The translations under genes were made by a program, and so were the position numbers. Source: Synechococcus sp. PNGco_S_binSS4 (GTDB lineage: Bacteria; Cyanobacteriota; Cyanobacteriia; PCC-6307; Cyanobiaceae). From it: a stretch of DNA of 33,651 nucleotides. The stretch spans positions 1 to 33,651 of the forward strand of contig RKSC01000032.1 of assembly GCA_007571085.1 (NCBI GenBank), written 5' to 3'. The notes under the pieces are model-generated. The model saw only the letters and a list, made by a program, of their open reading frames with translations, did not search any database and was not told where the DNA came from. Below, piece by piece: positions 17,632-24,909 of the stretch; the first letter of the stretch is position 1, and each line of letters opens with the position of its first letter.

Positions 17632-18267
17632 ATGGCATCTCCTTTGGAACCAGCCTCTTTAGAACCAGCCTCCCACTCCCCAGGTCCGCTCCAGCCCAAT
17701 GAGGTGGCCGCCTGGCGCCGGCGTTGGCAGGAGGGCCATACCCCTTGGAACCTAGGTGAGGCGGCACCGGAGCTGGTGTCTGTCCTGGGTAGCTGGCAGG
17801 TGGCTGGAAGAGCCCTGGTACCTGGCTGCGGTCATGGCCATGAGGTGTCCCTACTGGAGGATCTGGGCTGGTCTGCTGTGGGCCTGGATGTGGCTCCGGA
17901 GGCCCTAGCTGCCGCCTGCAAACGGGATCCACGTCCCCTATGGCACTGTGGCGATGTGCTAAATCCACCACCGCACTGGAGGGGAACCTTTGACCTGGTG
18001 GTGGAGCACACATGCTTCTGTGCACTTCCACCCCGCTGCCGTCCAACCTATGCCCAGGCGGTAAGGGATCTGCTGCAACCTGGTGGACATTTTCTTGGTT
18101 TGTTCTGGTGCCATCAGCAACCTGATGGACCTCCCTTTGGCTCCACACCCCAGGAGCTAAACCATTGCTTTGGTGATTTACTGCATCTGATTAGCCTCCG
18201 TGAGGCCCACCATTCTGTAGAGCAGCGTTGGGGAGAGGAATGGTTAGGTCATTGGCAGGGACCTTGA
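17632..18267 (+). CDS. SAM-dependent methyltransferase, thiopurine/thiol S-methyltransferase-like
   Basis: 211-residue class I methyltransferase of the TPMT/HOL-type family, whose members methylate thiols or halides. Signatures are WRRRWQEGHTPWNLGEAAPEL (the family's W...G.TPWD), motif I ALVPGCGHGHEVSLL, VGLDVAPEAL, HCGDVLN, and FDLVVEHTCFCALPPRCRP. The N-terminal 20 residues are a low-complexity duplication (EPASLEPAS). The acceptor (thiol, halide or other) cannot be decided. It is divergent from the HpsJ-like gene and followed by the antiporter. Confidence 0.8.
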   Translation: MASPLEPASLEPASHSPGPLQPNEVAAWRRRWQEGHTPWNLGEAAPELVSVLGSWQVAGRALVPGCGHGHEVSLLEDLGWSAVGLDVAPEALAAACKRDPRPLWHCGDVLNPPPHWRGTFDLVVEHTCFCALPPRCRPTYAQAVRDLLQPGGHFLGLFWCHQQPDGPPFGSTPQELNHCFGDLLHLISLREAHHSVEQRWGEEWLGHWQGP

Positions 18268-18363
18268 CCTTAAGGCTAGGCACCATGGCTTGCAACGGTC
18301 AATGCAAAGATCTAGGCTGGCTGCAATGACTTTTTATCTCTGACTTCCTCAGAAAAGCTGGCT

Positions 18364-19665
18364 TTGCTTTGGGCCTCTGCTGTCTCTGTGGGAGCAGCCT
18401 CCCGTCTTGCCGCCCGCATCTTCTCTATTCCAGCTGTTGTACTTTTGCTGGCCGGCGGGTTGGTCATGGGTCGTCAAGGGCTGGGATTAATTGAGCCCCT
18501 TGATCTGGGCTCCGGTTTAGAAACAGCCGTGGAGCTTTTGGTGGCTTTGGTGCTCTTTGATGGGGGTCTAGGTCAGCGAATGCCAGATTCCAGCCTGGCA
18601 CCACGACTGCGGCGTTTGGTGATTTTTGGTTTGCCAGTGTCCCTTGTGGGAGGGCTATTAATGGCCCACTACTGGACCCAGTTGAATTGGGAGCTGGCTG
18701 TTCTGTTCTCCATCATTGTTTCCGCTACGGGCCCCACGGTGATCACCCCTTTAGTGAACCAGGTGAGGCTGCAGCGTCCCCTGGCACAGTTACTGGAAGG
18801 GGAGGGTTTGCTGGTGGAACCCATTGCCGCTGTGGGTGCCTTGGTGAGTCTCCAGTGGATTCTGGAACCATTCACCACCAGTTATCAGCTTCTGGTGGCA
18901 GAACTTCTCAGCTCCCTGGGTATGGGTTCCCTCTTCGGGCTTTTGGCAGGTGCATTGTTGGCTCTTCTGCTGCGGCAACTCCCCGATGACTCCATGGATT
19001 CCGTGCGGATGCAGCTGTGTCTTGCCACCCTCATGGTGCTTTCTGTGGGCTGTGGGCAAGTGATTAGCCCAGCTGCAGGGCTGCCTGCTGCGGCTGTGGC
19101 TGGTACGGTGGTGGGCCGCATGGTGGAATCCCGATTGGGGGAGCTGGAAGCCCAGCTGCGTCAGCTATCCCAATTGGCCATCACCCTCCTGTTTCCCCTT
19201 CTAGCAGCGGACATCACCTGGGGAGATCTGAGCCCCTTGGGTTGGAGGGGAGTTGCCTGTGTATTGAGCCTCATGGTGGTGGTGCGTCCTTTGGCTGTCA
19301 TTCTTGGCAGCGTGGGCTCCGGGCTGTCCTGGCCTCAGAAAATCTTTCTGGGCTGGATGGGGCCACGGGGCATTATCAGTGCTTCCACCGCCAGCCTATT
19401 TGCCCTGCGCTTGGAGGAGGCAGGGATTTTGGGGAGCAGCCGGGTGCAGGGATTGGTGTTTCTCACCATCTTGATGACCGTTAGCCTCAATGGGCTCAGT
19501 GCACCTCTGCTGGCCCGCTCTCTGAAGTTAACCCAAGGGCTGCCTGCAGACGAGGATGATCTGCCCCCACCCCATGGAGAAGTTCCCAGGACACAAGCAG
19601 ATCCGGACCACGTAAAGATCCCAGAAGAGCAGCTCGAACTCCCTTCATCACCACCCCCTTTTTAA
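18364..19665 (+). CDS. cation:proton antiporter (CPA1/NhaP type)
   Basis: Membrane Na+(K+)/H+ exchanger, 433 residues from the TTG used here, with about 11-12 hydrophobic segments. Family motifs include PAVVLLLAGGLVMGRQGLGL, ELLVALVLFDGGL, SATGPTVITPLV, LEGEGLLVEPIAAVGALV and MGPRGIISASTASLFAL. The frame is open from 18316 to the end but contains no ATG before the first helix; TTG 18364 or CTG 18340 (giving x-TSSEKLALLW) are the only sensible starts. The last ~56 residues, a hydrophilic Pro/Asp/Glu-rich tail, are encoded on DNA that is also the 3' end of gltX on the other strand. Confidence 0.85.
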   Translation: MLWASAVSVGAASRLAARIFSIPAVVLLLAGGLVMGRQGLGLIEPLDLGSGLETAVELLVALVLFDGGLGQRMPDSSLAPRLRRLVIFGLPVSLVGGLLMAHYWTQLNWELAVLFSIIVSATGPTVITPLVNQVRLQRPLAQLLEGEGLLVEPIAAVGALVSLQWILEPFTTSYQLLVAELLSSLGMGSLFGLLAGALLALLLRQLPDDSMDSVRMQLCLATLMVLSVGCGQVISPAAGLPAAAVAGTVVGRMVESRLGELEAQLRQLSQLAITLLFPLLAADITWGDLSPLGWRGVACVLSLMVVVRPLAVILGSVGSGLSWPQKIFLGWMGPRGIISASTASLFALRLEEAGILGSSRVQGLVFLTILMTVSLNGLSAPLLARSLKLTQGLPADEDDLPPPHGEVPRTQADPDHVKIPEEQLELPSSPPPF

Positions 19666-20953
19666 CCCCTGCCGCTTTTGCCGCTTTTGCCAGCAACTCC
19701 TGAGCCCCTGCTGGGGCAAATGGCTGGGGCAAATGCTGCAACACGTAGCCCAAGGCAGCCCGGCACCCCTTGAGTTGTAGATGGGCACGACTCTCTGCAT
19801 CCAACTCCGGTGTGCTGAGAAAAGGTCGTGCCTGCTCCACCCCATCTTGGAGCACCACCAAAGAAGGTGCCAGCAGGGCTGCCAGCTGTTCTTGCCAAGG
19901 CTGGGGTTGTTTGGTATCCAGGCCAGCCTCCTGCCAGCGGGGCAGAAGTTCATGGCGCAGGGTTTCCCCATCCATGCCGTGAAGCACCTGGCTATTGAGC
20001 CAGTTGAGCTTGTCCCAGTCAAAGCGGGCACCAGCCCTGTTCACCCGATCAAAATCAAACACAGCAGCAGCATGTGGCAAATCAAAGCGCTCCCCCAGGC
20101 CAGTGGGTGGTGACCAACCCAGGAGACACATGTAGTTGCTCACGGCAGCAGCGGTGTAGCCCAGGGCTTGGAAGTCAGCAATGGAGGTGACCCCATCCCG
20201 CTTGGACAGCTTGCGACCCTCCTTGTTGAGAATTAGAGGGGTGTGGGCAAAGGAGGGCTCCATGGCCCCCAGGGCTTGGTAGAGGAGCACCTGCTTGGCT
20301 GTGTTGGCGATGTGATCTTCCCCACGGATCACATGGGTGATGCCCATGGCAATGTCATCCACCACCACTGCCAGGTTGTAGAGAGGATCACCAATTTGAT
20401 CACCAGGGGCACGGCGGGCAATGACCATATCCCCTCCCAGATCAGCCCCTCGCCAGCGCATGGAACCACGCACCATGTCTTCCCAAAGGATGTCTTGGCT
20501 GTCATCAATACGAAAACGCACCACCGCTTGCCGTCCCTGCCCATGGAAGGTGGCAATCTCTTGGGGGGAAAGATTGCGGTGGCGGTTGTCGTAGCGGGGT
20601 GCTTCCTGGGCTGCTTGTTGGGCTTCCCGCATGGCGTTGAGCTCTGCTTCAGTGGCATAGCAGCGGTAGGCATGACCACTGGCCAAGAGGGCGGCAATGG
20701 CCTCCTTATGGTTGGCGGTGCGCTGGCTTTGCACCACGGGCTCACCGTCCCAGTCCAGTCCCAGCCAACGCAGACCAGCCAGGATGCTATCGGTGAAGAC
20801 CTGTTGGGACCGCTCCCGGTCTGTGTCTTCAATACGAAGCAGAAACTGGCCCCCATGGCGGCGGGCAAATAGCCAGTTAAAGACCGCCGTGCGGGCAGTA
20901 CCCATGTGCAAGTTGCCCGTGGGACTAGGGGCAATGCGAACGCGAACAGACAC
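19496..20953 (-). CDS. gltX: glutamyl-tRNA synthetase GltX
   Basis: Charges tRNA-Glu (non-discriminating in most cyanobacteria) for translation and for HemA/HemL tetrapyrrole synthesis. The 485-residue class I synthetase shows the HIGH-type motif PSPTGNLHMG at residues 9-18, IEDTDRERS, VIRGEDHIANTAKQ, and the KMSKS-type KLSKR at 248-252. The start is GTG at 20953; the frame continues upstream only by reading through the tRNA-Asp gene, giving a spurious extension. Its 3' 170 bp overlap the convergent antiporter gene. tRNA-Asp lies 34 bp upstream on the same strand. Confidence 0.95.
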   Translation of the reverse strand: MSVRVRIAPSPTGNLHMGTARTAVFNWLFARRHGGQFLLRIEDTDRERSQQVFTDSILAGLRWLGLDWDGEPVVQSQRTANHKEAIAALLASGHAYRCYATEAELNAMREAQQAAQEAPRYDNRHRNLSPQEIATFHGQGRQAVVRFRIDDSQDILWEDMVRGSMRWRGADLGGDMVIARRAPGDQIGDPLYNLAVVVDDIAMGITHVIRGEDHIANTAKQVLLYQALGAMEPSFAHTPLILNKEGRKLSKRDGVTSIADFQALGYTAAAVSNYMCLLGWSPPTGLGERFDLPHAAAVFDFDRVNRAGARFDWDKLNWLNSQVLHGMDGETLRHELLPRWQEAGLDTKQPQPWQEQLAALLAPSLVVLQDGVEQARPFLSTPELDAESRAHLQLKGCRAALGYVLQHLPQPFAPAGAQELLAKAAKAAGVKKGVVMKGVRAALLGSLRGPDLLVSWELLHGVGADHPRLQAALGLTSESGPAEVH

Positions 20954-20987
20954 CTGGTAGTGGGGGTTGTTCAGACCATTTAACCAA

Positions 20988-21061
20988 CGGGACCGACGGG
21001 ATTCGAACCCGCAACTTCCGCCGTGACAGGGCGGTGCTCTAACCGGTTGAACTACGGTCCC
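20988..21061 (-). tRNA. tRNA-Asp (GTC)
   Basis: 74 nt cloverleaf on the reverse strand: acceptor GGGACCG pairs CGGTCCC, anticodon stem CCGCC/GGCGG encloses CTGTCAC with anticodon GTC, and the T arm is GCGGG-TTCGAAT-CCCGT. The discriminator base is G, as expected for tRNA-Asp. CCA is not encoded. Confidence 0.95.
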
Positions 21062-21115
21062 ATGAATCAGTTGTGATCTTACCAGCATCAGCCGGTCCAG
21101 GTCAACGGACCCAGC

Positions 21116-21622
21116 TCATTCCATGAGGTGTTTCATTTGGGCCACCATGGCTGTGATGGTGTCTGGGTTGGCTGGTTTCTGGCTATGGCTGAGCAGTTCA
21201 CGACCCAGGACGGTGCAACCCAGGTGACTCAGCTGCAGGCGCATGGCAGAGAGGATTTTCTGACCACCACCACCGGAGTGGGTGGACAGAGCCACGGGCT
21301 TGCCATTGAAGAGACTGCGGAAATCTTCCGCACAGCGAGACAACCAGGCAATGGCGTTGGTGAGGCTAGGGGGAATGCCCCCGTTGTATTCCGGAGCACA
21401 GATCCACAGGCCACCGGCCTTGGCCATGGCTTGGTGGAGTTGCTCAAAATCCGCACCGGGCCCATTGGATTCCCCACGGGAGGTGTAGAGATTCAGATCA
21501 AGGGTGGTGAGATCCAAAAGCACTGTGGAGAGTCCTGCAGCAGCACCTGCAGCTAGAACAGACTCAGCCAACTGGAGATTGCGGTTGTGACTAGCTACCA
21601 GGATAAGCAGGTTAGGCGCCAT
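21116..21622 (-). CDS. NADPH-dependent FMN reductase family protein
   Basis: 168-residue flavodoxin-fold protein. LLILVASHNRNLQLAESVL at the N-terminus is the FMN phosphate-binding loop region, ICAPEYNGGIPPSLTNAIAWLSR is the classic flavin-binding signature, and LSTHSGGGGQKILSAMRLQL completes the fold. Likely reduces flavins, quinones or similar substrates with NAD(P)H; the physiological partner is unknown. It begins 5 bp after the hyperconserved-protein stop on the same strand, so the two are probably cotranscribed. Confidence 0.85.
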   Translation of the reverse strand: MAPNLLILVASHNRNLQLAESVLAAGAAAGLSTVLLDLTTLDLNLYTSRGESNGPGADFEQLHQAMAKAGGLWICAPEYNGGIPPSLTNAIAWLSRCAEDFRSLFNGKPVALSTHSGGGGQKILSAMRLQLSHLGCTVLGRELLSHSQKPANPDTITAMVAQMKHLME

Positions 21623-21627
21623 GGGGC

Positions 21628-21810
21628 TCAGGGACGGAAGCCTGCAGGTTCAATCAGGCGCACCTGATTGCCCCTTGCCGTGAACTCACGACCCTGGTCG
21701 CTTTGCACCACCACGCGGCCACCGGACTTCACACGAATCACGCGGGCCCGAACCCAGCCCATGGCTGCGGATTCAAGCACTTTGACCAAATCACCAGGCT
21801 GAAGATCCAT
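21628..21810 (-). CDS. hyperconserved protein of Prochlorococcus/marine Synechococcus (SH3-like)
   Basis: 60-residue basic protein starting MDLQPGDLVKVLESAAMGWV and containing VIRVKSGGRVVVQSDQGREF and RGNQVRLIEP. I recognise this as the small protein reported to be almost invariant across Prochlorococcus and marine Synechococcus; from memory it has an SH3-like fold and has been linked to translation. Its beta-rich composition and high Val/Arg/Gly content fit that. It sits between tRNA-Trp and the FMN reductase, near gltX, tRNA-Asp and rplS, so the neighbourhood also points to translation. It places the genome in the alpha-cyanobacterial picocyanobacterial clade. Confidence 0.85.
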   Translation of the reverse strand: MDLQPGDLVKVLESAAMGWVRARVIRVKSGGRVVVQSDQGREFTARGNQVRLIEPAGFRP

Positions 21811-21860
21811 GGAAACTTAACTAGAATGAACCTTAAGGCAGGGTCAGGAGAGGCATCAGA

Positions 21861-21933
21861 CGCGCCGTGGAGGACTCGAACCCCCGACATCAGGTTTTGG
21901 AGACCTGCGTTCTACCAGCTGAACTAACGGCGC
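21861..21933 (-). tRNA. tRNA-Trp (CCA)
   Basis: 73 nt cloverleaf on the reverse strand: acceptor GCGCCGT pairs ACGGCGC, anticodon stem CAGGT/ACCTG encloses CTCCAAA with anticodon CCA, and the T arm is GGGGG-TTCGAGT-CCTCC. The discriminator is G, correct for tRNA-Trp. The 3' CCA is not encoded. It lies 43 bp after the rplS stop. Confidence 0.95.
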
Positions 21934-21976
21934 AATAGCTGATGCCCCCATGGGGCAAGACAATTCTATGGCGCCA

Positions 21977-22444
21977 TCAGGCGTCCCGGTCAAACCGCTG
22001 CTTGACCCGGGTGGCTTTACCCACACGGTTGCGCAGATAAAAGAGCTTGGCTCGCCTCACTTTACCACGGCGTTGCACCTTTACAGATGCGGTTTGGGGA
22101 GAGTGAAGCATGAAGATGCGCTCCACCCCAATGCCTTGGAAGATACGCCGCACCGTAATGGTTTCATTGAGGCCACTGTGACGTTTGGCAATCACCACAC
22201 CCTCATAGGGCTGGACCCGCTCCTTGCCCCCCTCACTAATCTTCACCCCCACCCTGACGGTGTCACCCACGAAAATCTCCGGCAAAGCACCCGAGGGCTT
22301 GAGTTGTTCACGCTCAAAAGCCTCAATCAGGGCCTGACCCTTGAGGGTAGTGACTGATGTTGCAGTGGTGCCAGGGCTATCTGGTTCTGCCGAGGGCTCT
22401 TCTGGTGGGGCCTGGGGGTTGCTGGAGTCTGTGGCGCTGGTCAC
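21977..22444 (-). CDS. rplS: 50S ribosomal protein L19
   Basis: L19 bridges the 30S and 50S subunits. The conserved domain runs from about residue 36 to the end: [48 protein letters not shown] with the invariant core, [19 protein letters not shown] and [20 protein letters not shown]. The protein has about 35 extra N-terminal residues rich in Pro, Ser, Glu and Thr compared with the 115-residue bacterial standard, a cyanobacterial-style extension, here encoded in the same frame without a better internal start. Confidence 0.96.
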   Translation of the reverse strand: MTSATDSSNPQAPPEEPSAEPDSPGTTATSVTTLKGQALIEAFEREQLKPSGALPEIFVGDTVRVGVKISEGGKERVQPYEGVVIAKRHSGLNETITVRRIFQGIGVERIFMLHSPQTASVKVQRRGKVRRAKLFYLRNRVGKATRVKQRFDRDA

Positions 22445-22473
22445 CTCTGTTTCTCAATGAACAGTCATGCACC

Positions 22474-22794
22474 TTAGCTGGTCTGCCTCCTCTTTGTCCC
22501 CAATGTCTTGGGTCCAAAGCGGTTCCAGGCCAGCACCCCTCCCGTAGCCAGTAGCCAGATTACCCCCAGACCTTCGGAAAGCACATACAGGCTTTTGCCC
22601 GGGGTACCTAGCCACTCCCCTTCATGCAAGACCATGAGCCAGTGAACCTGGCCTCCCCTTAGACCCAGCCAGTCCCTGGCCAGGCGATAGAGCACACCGG
22701 TCAGAGCACTGTTGAGTAGGGGTATGAGCAAAAGGGGACCAAGACAGCCATGCCAACGACGCATGAGGCTGACTGTGTGTTTCCAGTTCACCAT
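22474..22794 (-). CDS. small PepSY-type transmembrane protein
   Basis: 106 residues with two hydrophobic segments (about 17-37 GCLGPLLLIPLLNSALTGVLY, and 71-88 LSEGLGVIWLLATGGVLAW). The first helix begins RRWHG and includes TGVLYRLARDW, and HWLMVLHEGEWLG lies between the spans, a pattern seen in PepSY-associated membrane proteins. A second in-frame ATG at 22764 would start at MRRWHG. It lies upstream of rplS on the same strand and is divergent from map. Function unknown; iron or flavin handling is only a guess from the family. Confidence 0.7.
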   Translation of the reverse strand: MVNWKHTVSLMRRWHGCLGPLLLIPLLNSALTGVLYRLARDWLGLRGGQVHWLMVLHEGEWLGTPGKSLYVLSEGLGVIWLLATGGVLAWNRFGPKTLGTKRRQTS

Positions 22795-22859
22795 GGCTGC
22801 AGAACCTCACCGTGCCAATGCATCTACTTTAGGTTACTTGCACCAGGCTAGGGCCCATC

Positions 22860-23690
22860 GTGAACAAGCTCTTTGCTGACCTCCTCATTAGGAGCGCAGC
22901 CCATAGCAGCCCGCGGATTCGCCAGACTAGGCGTGGCATTGCGGCAAAGTCGGCCCCGGAGATTGCCACCATGCGACAAGCCAGCCGGATCGTGGCCACA
23001 GTTCTGAAAGAAATCATGGCCATGGTGGAGCCGGGGCAGACCACCGGGGATCTGGATGCCTATGCGGAACGGCGCATACGGCAGATGGGGGCCGTGCCCA
23101 GCTTTAAGGGTTACCAGGGTTTTCCCGCCTCCATTTGTGCCAGCATCAACAGCGAAGTTGTTCATGGCATTCCCAGCTCCAAGCGGGTGATTAGGGATGG
23201 GGACGTGTTGAAGGTGGACACCGGTGCTTGTTTTGAGGGCTTCCACGGGGACAGCTGTGTCACCATCACCGTGGGCTCCACCAATGATGCTGCCCAGCGT
23301 CTGAGCCGGGTGGCCCAGGAGGCCCTAATGAAAGGGTTGGCCCAGGTGCGTTCGGGAAACACGTTGCTGGACATTGCCGGGGCGGTGCAAGACCATGTGG
23401 AGTCCCATGGCTATGCGGTGGTGAGGGACTACACAGGCCATGGCATTGGCCGCAACCTCCATGAGGAGCCCTCCGTGTTCAACTACCGCACCAACCAGCT
23501 ACCCAATGTGCGCTTGCGCCCAGGCATGACCCTGGCGGTGGAACCTATCCTGAATGCAGGTGGCTCGGCCTGTCGCACCTTGAAAGACGGCTGGACAGTG
23601 GTGACTGAGGATGGTTCTCTCTCTGCCCAATGGGAACACACAGTTTTGGTCACCCGGGATGGCTGCGACATCCTCACTGATCGGAGCTGA
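22860..23690 (+). CDS. map: methionine aminopeptidase type I
   Basis: Removes the N-terminal Met from nascent proteins. The 276-residue protein has all five metal ligands of the pita-bread fold: Asp120, Asp131, His194, Glu228 and Glu259 ([42 protein letters not shown]), with the substrate-side His in EVVHGIPS. The start is GTG at 22860; the first ~25 residues precede the catalytic domain. The stop codon lies in a sequence related to the repeat at the invertase end. It converges on the SDR gene. Confidence 0.95.
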   Translation: MNKLFADLLIRSAAHSSPRIRQTRRGIAAKSAPEIATMRQASRIVATVLKEIMAMVEPGQTTGDLDAYAERRIRQMGAVPSFKGYQGFPASICASINSEVVHGIPSSKRVIRDGDVLKVDTGACFEGFHGDSCVTITVGSTNDAAQRLSRVAQEALMKGLAQVRSGNTLLDIAGAVQDHVESHGYAVVRDYTGHGIGRNLHEEPSVFNYRTNQLPNVRLRPGMTLAVEPILNAGGSACRTLKDGWTVVTEDGSLSAQWEHTVLVTRDGCDILTDRS

Positions 23691-23706
23691 ACTGATAGGA
23701 GTTGAG
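23684..23706 (+). repeat. GAGCTGAACT...GAGTTGAG motif over the map stop codon
   Basis: Resembles the direct-repeat array at 5557-5600 (GAG-T/C-TGAACT followed by GAGTTGAG) and, like it, spans a stop codon at a convergent gene end. This may be a dispersed 3'-end repeat or coincidence. Confidence 0.35.
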
Positions 23707-23739
23707 TCTTGATGCCTGGCATGTGGGCTGGGCACCTTG

Positions 23740-24471
23740 TTAATGGCCATCTTTAGGACGGGTGCAGAGTCGTCCATAAAGGCCATTCATCAAATTGGCC
23801 ATGGGGGCCAGAAGATAGGTCAAGGGATTGAAGCTCACAATGATCAGCCGTAAATCCCAGCCCACCAAATTCAGGATTTGCTCCGCCACAAACCCAGCTG
23901 ACATGGGGCCGTAGGGATTCAAGCTGCTGCGAAAAGGCCCCAAAATCAGGCGCCGGATGGTGCATGGTGCATCCAGGCTTTGCAGGGTGAGCAGGGTGCC
24001 CAGGCTGCGCTTACTCACCTCATAGATAGGACTGAAAGCAGGACCCACCTCAGCTTCAGATGTGTTTACCCAAAGCTCACGACCTATTCTTCGCTCCTCT
24101 GAAAGTTGGCGACTCTGGCGAAGAAACAGGGCAATTAGGGCCTGAGCACTCATGAGATTGGCCTGGAGCACCTCTTCAATGGCAGCCCCATCACGGCGCC
24201 CCAGAAGATTCATGCCGTGGTTAATCACCAAAATATCCACCTCCAGAAGTAGGGCCTCCAATGCACCATCAACCTGACCATTCCAGACCAGCCAATGGGG
24301 CTGGTCCAGATGGTGGGGGGCCGGTCTGCGGCTAATGCCAATCACTGTGGCTCCTCGCCGTTGCAGGCCCTCCCGCAGTGCGGAGCCCAAAGCACCACTT
24401 GCACCTGTGATGGCAACGCGCTTTGACCAGCGATTGGGGCGCTTCTCCCTTTCCTTTTCCATGGATGTCAA
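23740..24471 (-). CDS. short-chain dehydrogenase/reductase
   Basis: 243-residue Rossmann-fold oxidoreductase. VAITGASGALGSALREGL is the TGxxxGxG cofactor loop, LVINHGMN corresponds to the NNAG motif, and LWVNTSEAEVGP...YEVSKRSL supplies the catalytic Ser and the Tyr-x-x-x-Lys pair. An Arg after ISR suggests NADP preference. The C-terminus contains a hydrophobic stretch (LRLIIVSFNPLTYLLAPMANLM) that may touch the membrane. The substrate is unknown. The start could be ATG 24471 or the ATG at 24462. It is divergent from the hypothetical gene at 24519. Confidence 0.85.
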   Translation of the reverse strand: MTSMEKEREKRPNRWSKRVAITGASGALGSALREGLQRRGATVIGISRRPAPHHLDQPHWLVWNGQVDGALEALLLEVDILVINHGMNLLGRRDGAAIEEVLQANLMSAQALIALFLRQSRQLSEERRIGRELWVNTSEAEVGPAFSPIYEVSKRSLGTLLTLQSLDAPCTIRRLILGPFRSSLNPYGPMSAGFVAEQILNLVGWDLRLIIVSFNPLTYLLAPMANLMNGLYGRLCTRPKDGH

Positions 24472-24518
24472 CCCCCCACTCCCCTGAGGGAATCCTCTTC
24501 TGTGGCCATGGACAACTT

Positions 24519-24908
24519 ATGGAGACCCCATTCCAGAATCAGCCTAGCCAGAACCAGAAGCAGGTGTCCCTGTTTCTTCCCTACTGCGCAGCGGTGCCAG
24601 GAGCAAAGCACCTGAAGGAGGCCATGGCCATCTTCTCCCAAGGGCAGCTCATGGGAGCTCGGCAGATTCAGGGTGGTCCACCCATTGCATTTTCTTTGCA
24701 GTGGCAGCCCGGCCAGCTGCCTGCAGACCCTTGCCCCTGCACCTTGACCATCCCCCAAGTGCAAGGGGCCTGTTATCGCTTCTCGGTCCCCAGTCACCAG
24801 GCTGTGGTTTGGTTCCTTCAGGTGTACCAGAGCCAGACAGGTGGTTCTGTAGGTGAACATGTGCCTGATATGCCCCAGAGCTTTTGGACGCAGCTTTTTT
24901 CTGCTTAA
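24519..24908 (+). CDS. conserved-type hypothetical protein upstream of the BioD-like gene
   Basis: 129 residues from the ATG at 24519 (METPFQNQPSQNQKQVSLFL). I do not recognise a domain. The sequence is soluble, with alternating hydrophobic beta-like segments (QVSLFLPYCAAV, PIAFSLQWQPGQ, CPCTLTIPQV, AVVWFLQVYQ). The frame is open farther upstream, but that part overlaps the divergent SDR start. The next gene begins one base after this stop, so the two are likely translationally coupled, which supports a real gene and a shared function. Confidence 0.6.
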   Translation: METPFQNQPSQNQKQVSLFLPYCAAVPGAKHLKEAMAIFSQGQLMGARQIQGGPPIAFSLQWQPGQLPADPCPCTLTIPQVQGACYRFSVPSHQAVVWFLQVYQSQTGGSVGEHVPDMPQSFWTQLFSA

Positions 24909-24909
24909 A

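Noticed and set aside
17306-18148. 280-codon reverse-strand frame across the methyltransferase gene
   Set aside because: It lies opposite a protein with clear methyltransferase motifs, overlaps the HpsJ-like gene in another frame, and has no recognisable domain.
20243-20872. 209-codon + strand frame opposite gltX
   Set aside because: Antisense shadow of a clearly conserved synthetase; no independent evidence.
20954-21088. 45-residue N-terminal extension of GltX in the same frame
   Set aside because: It is a translation of the tRNA-Asp gene and its flank; the real protein begins at GTG 20953 just before VRVRIAPSPTG.
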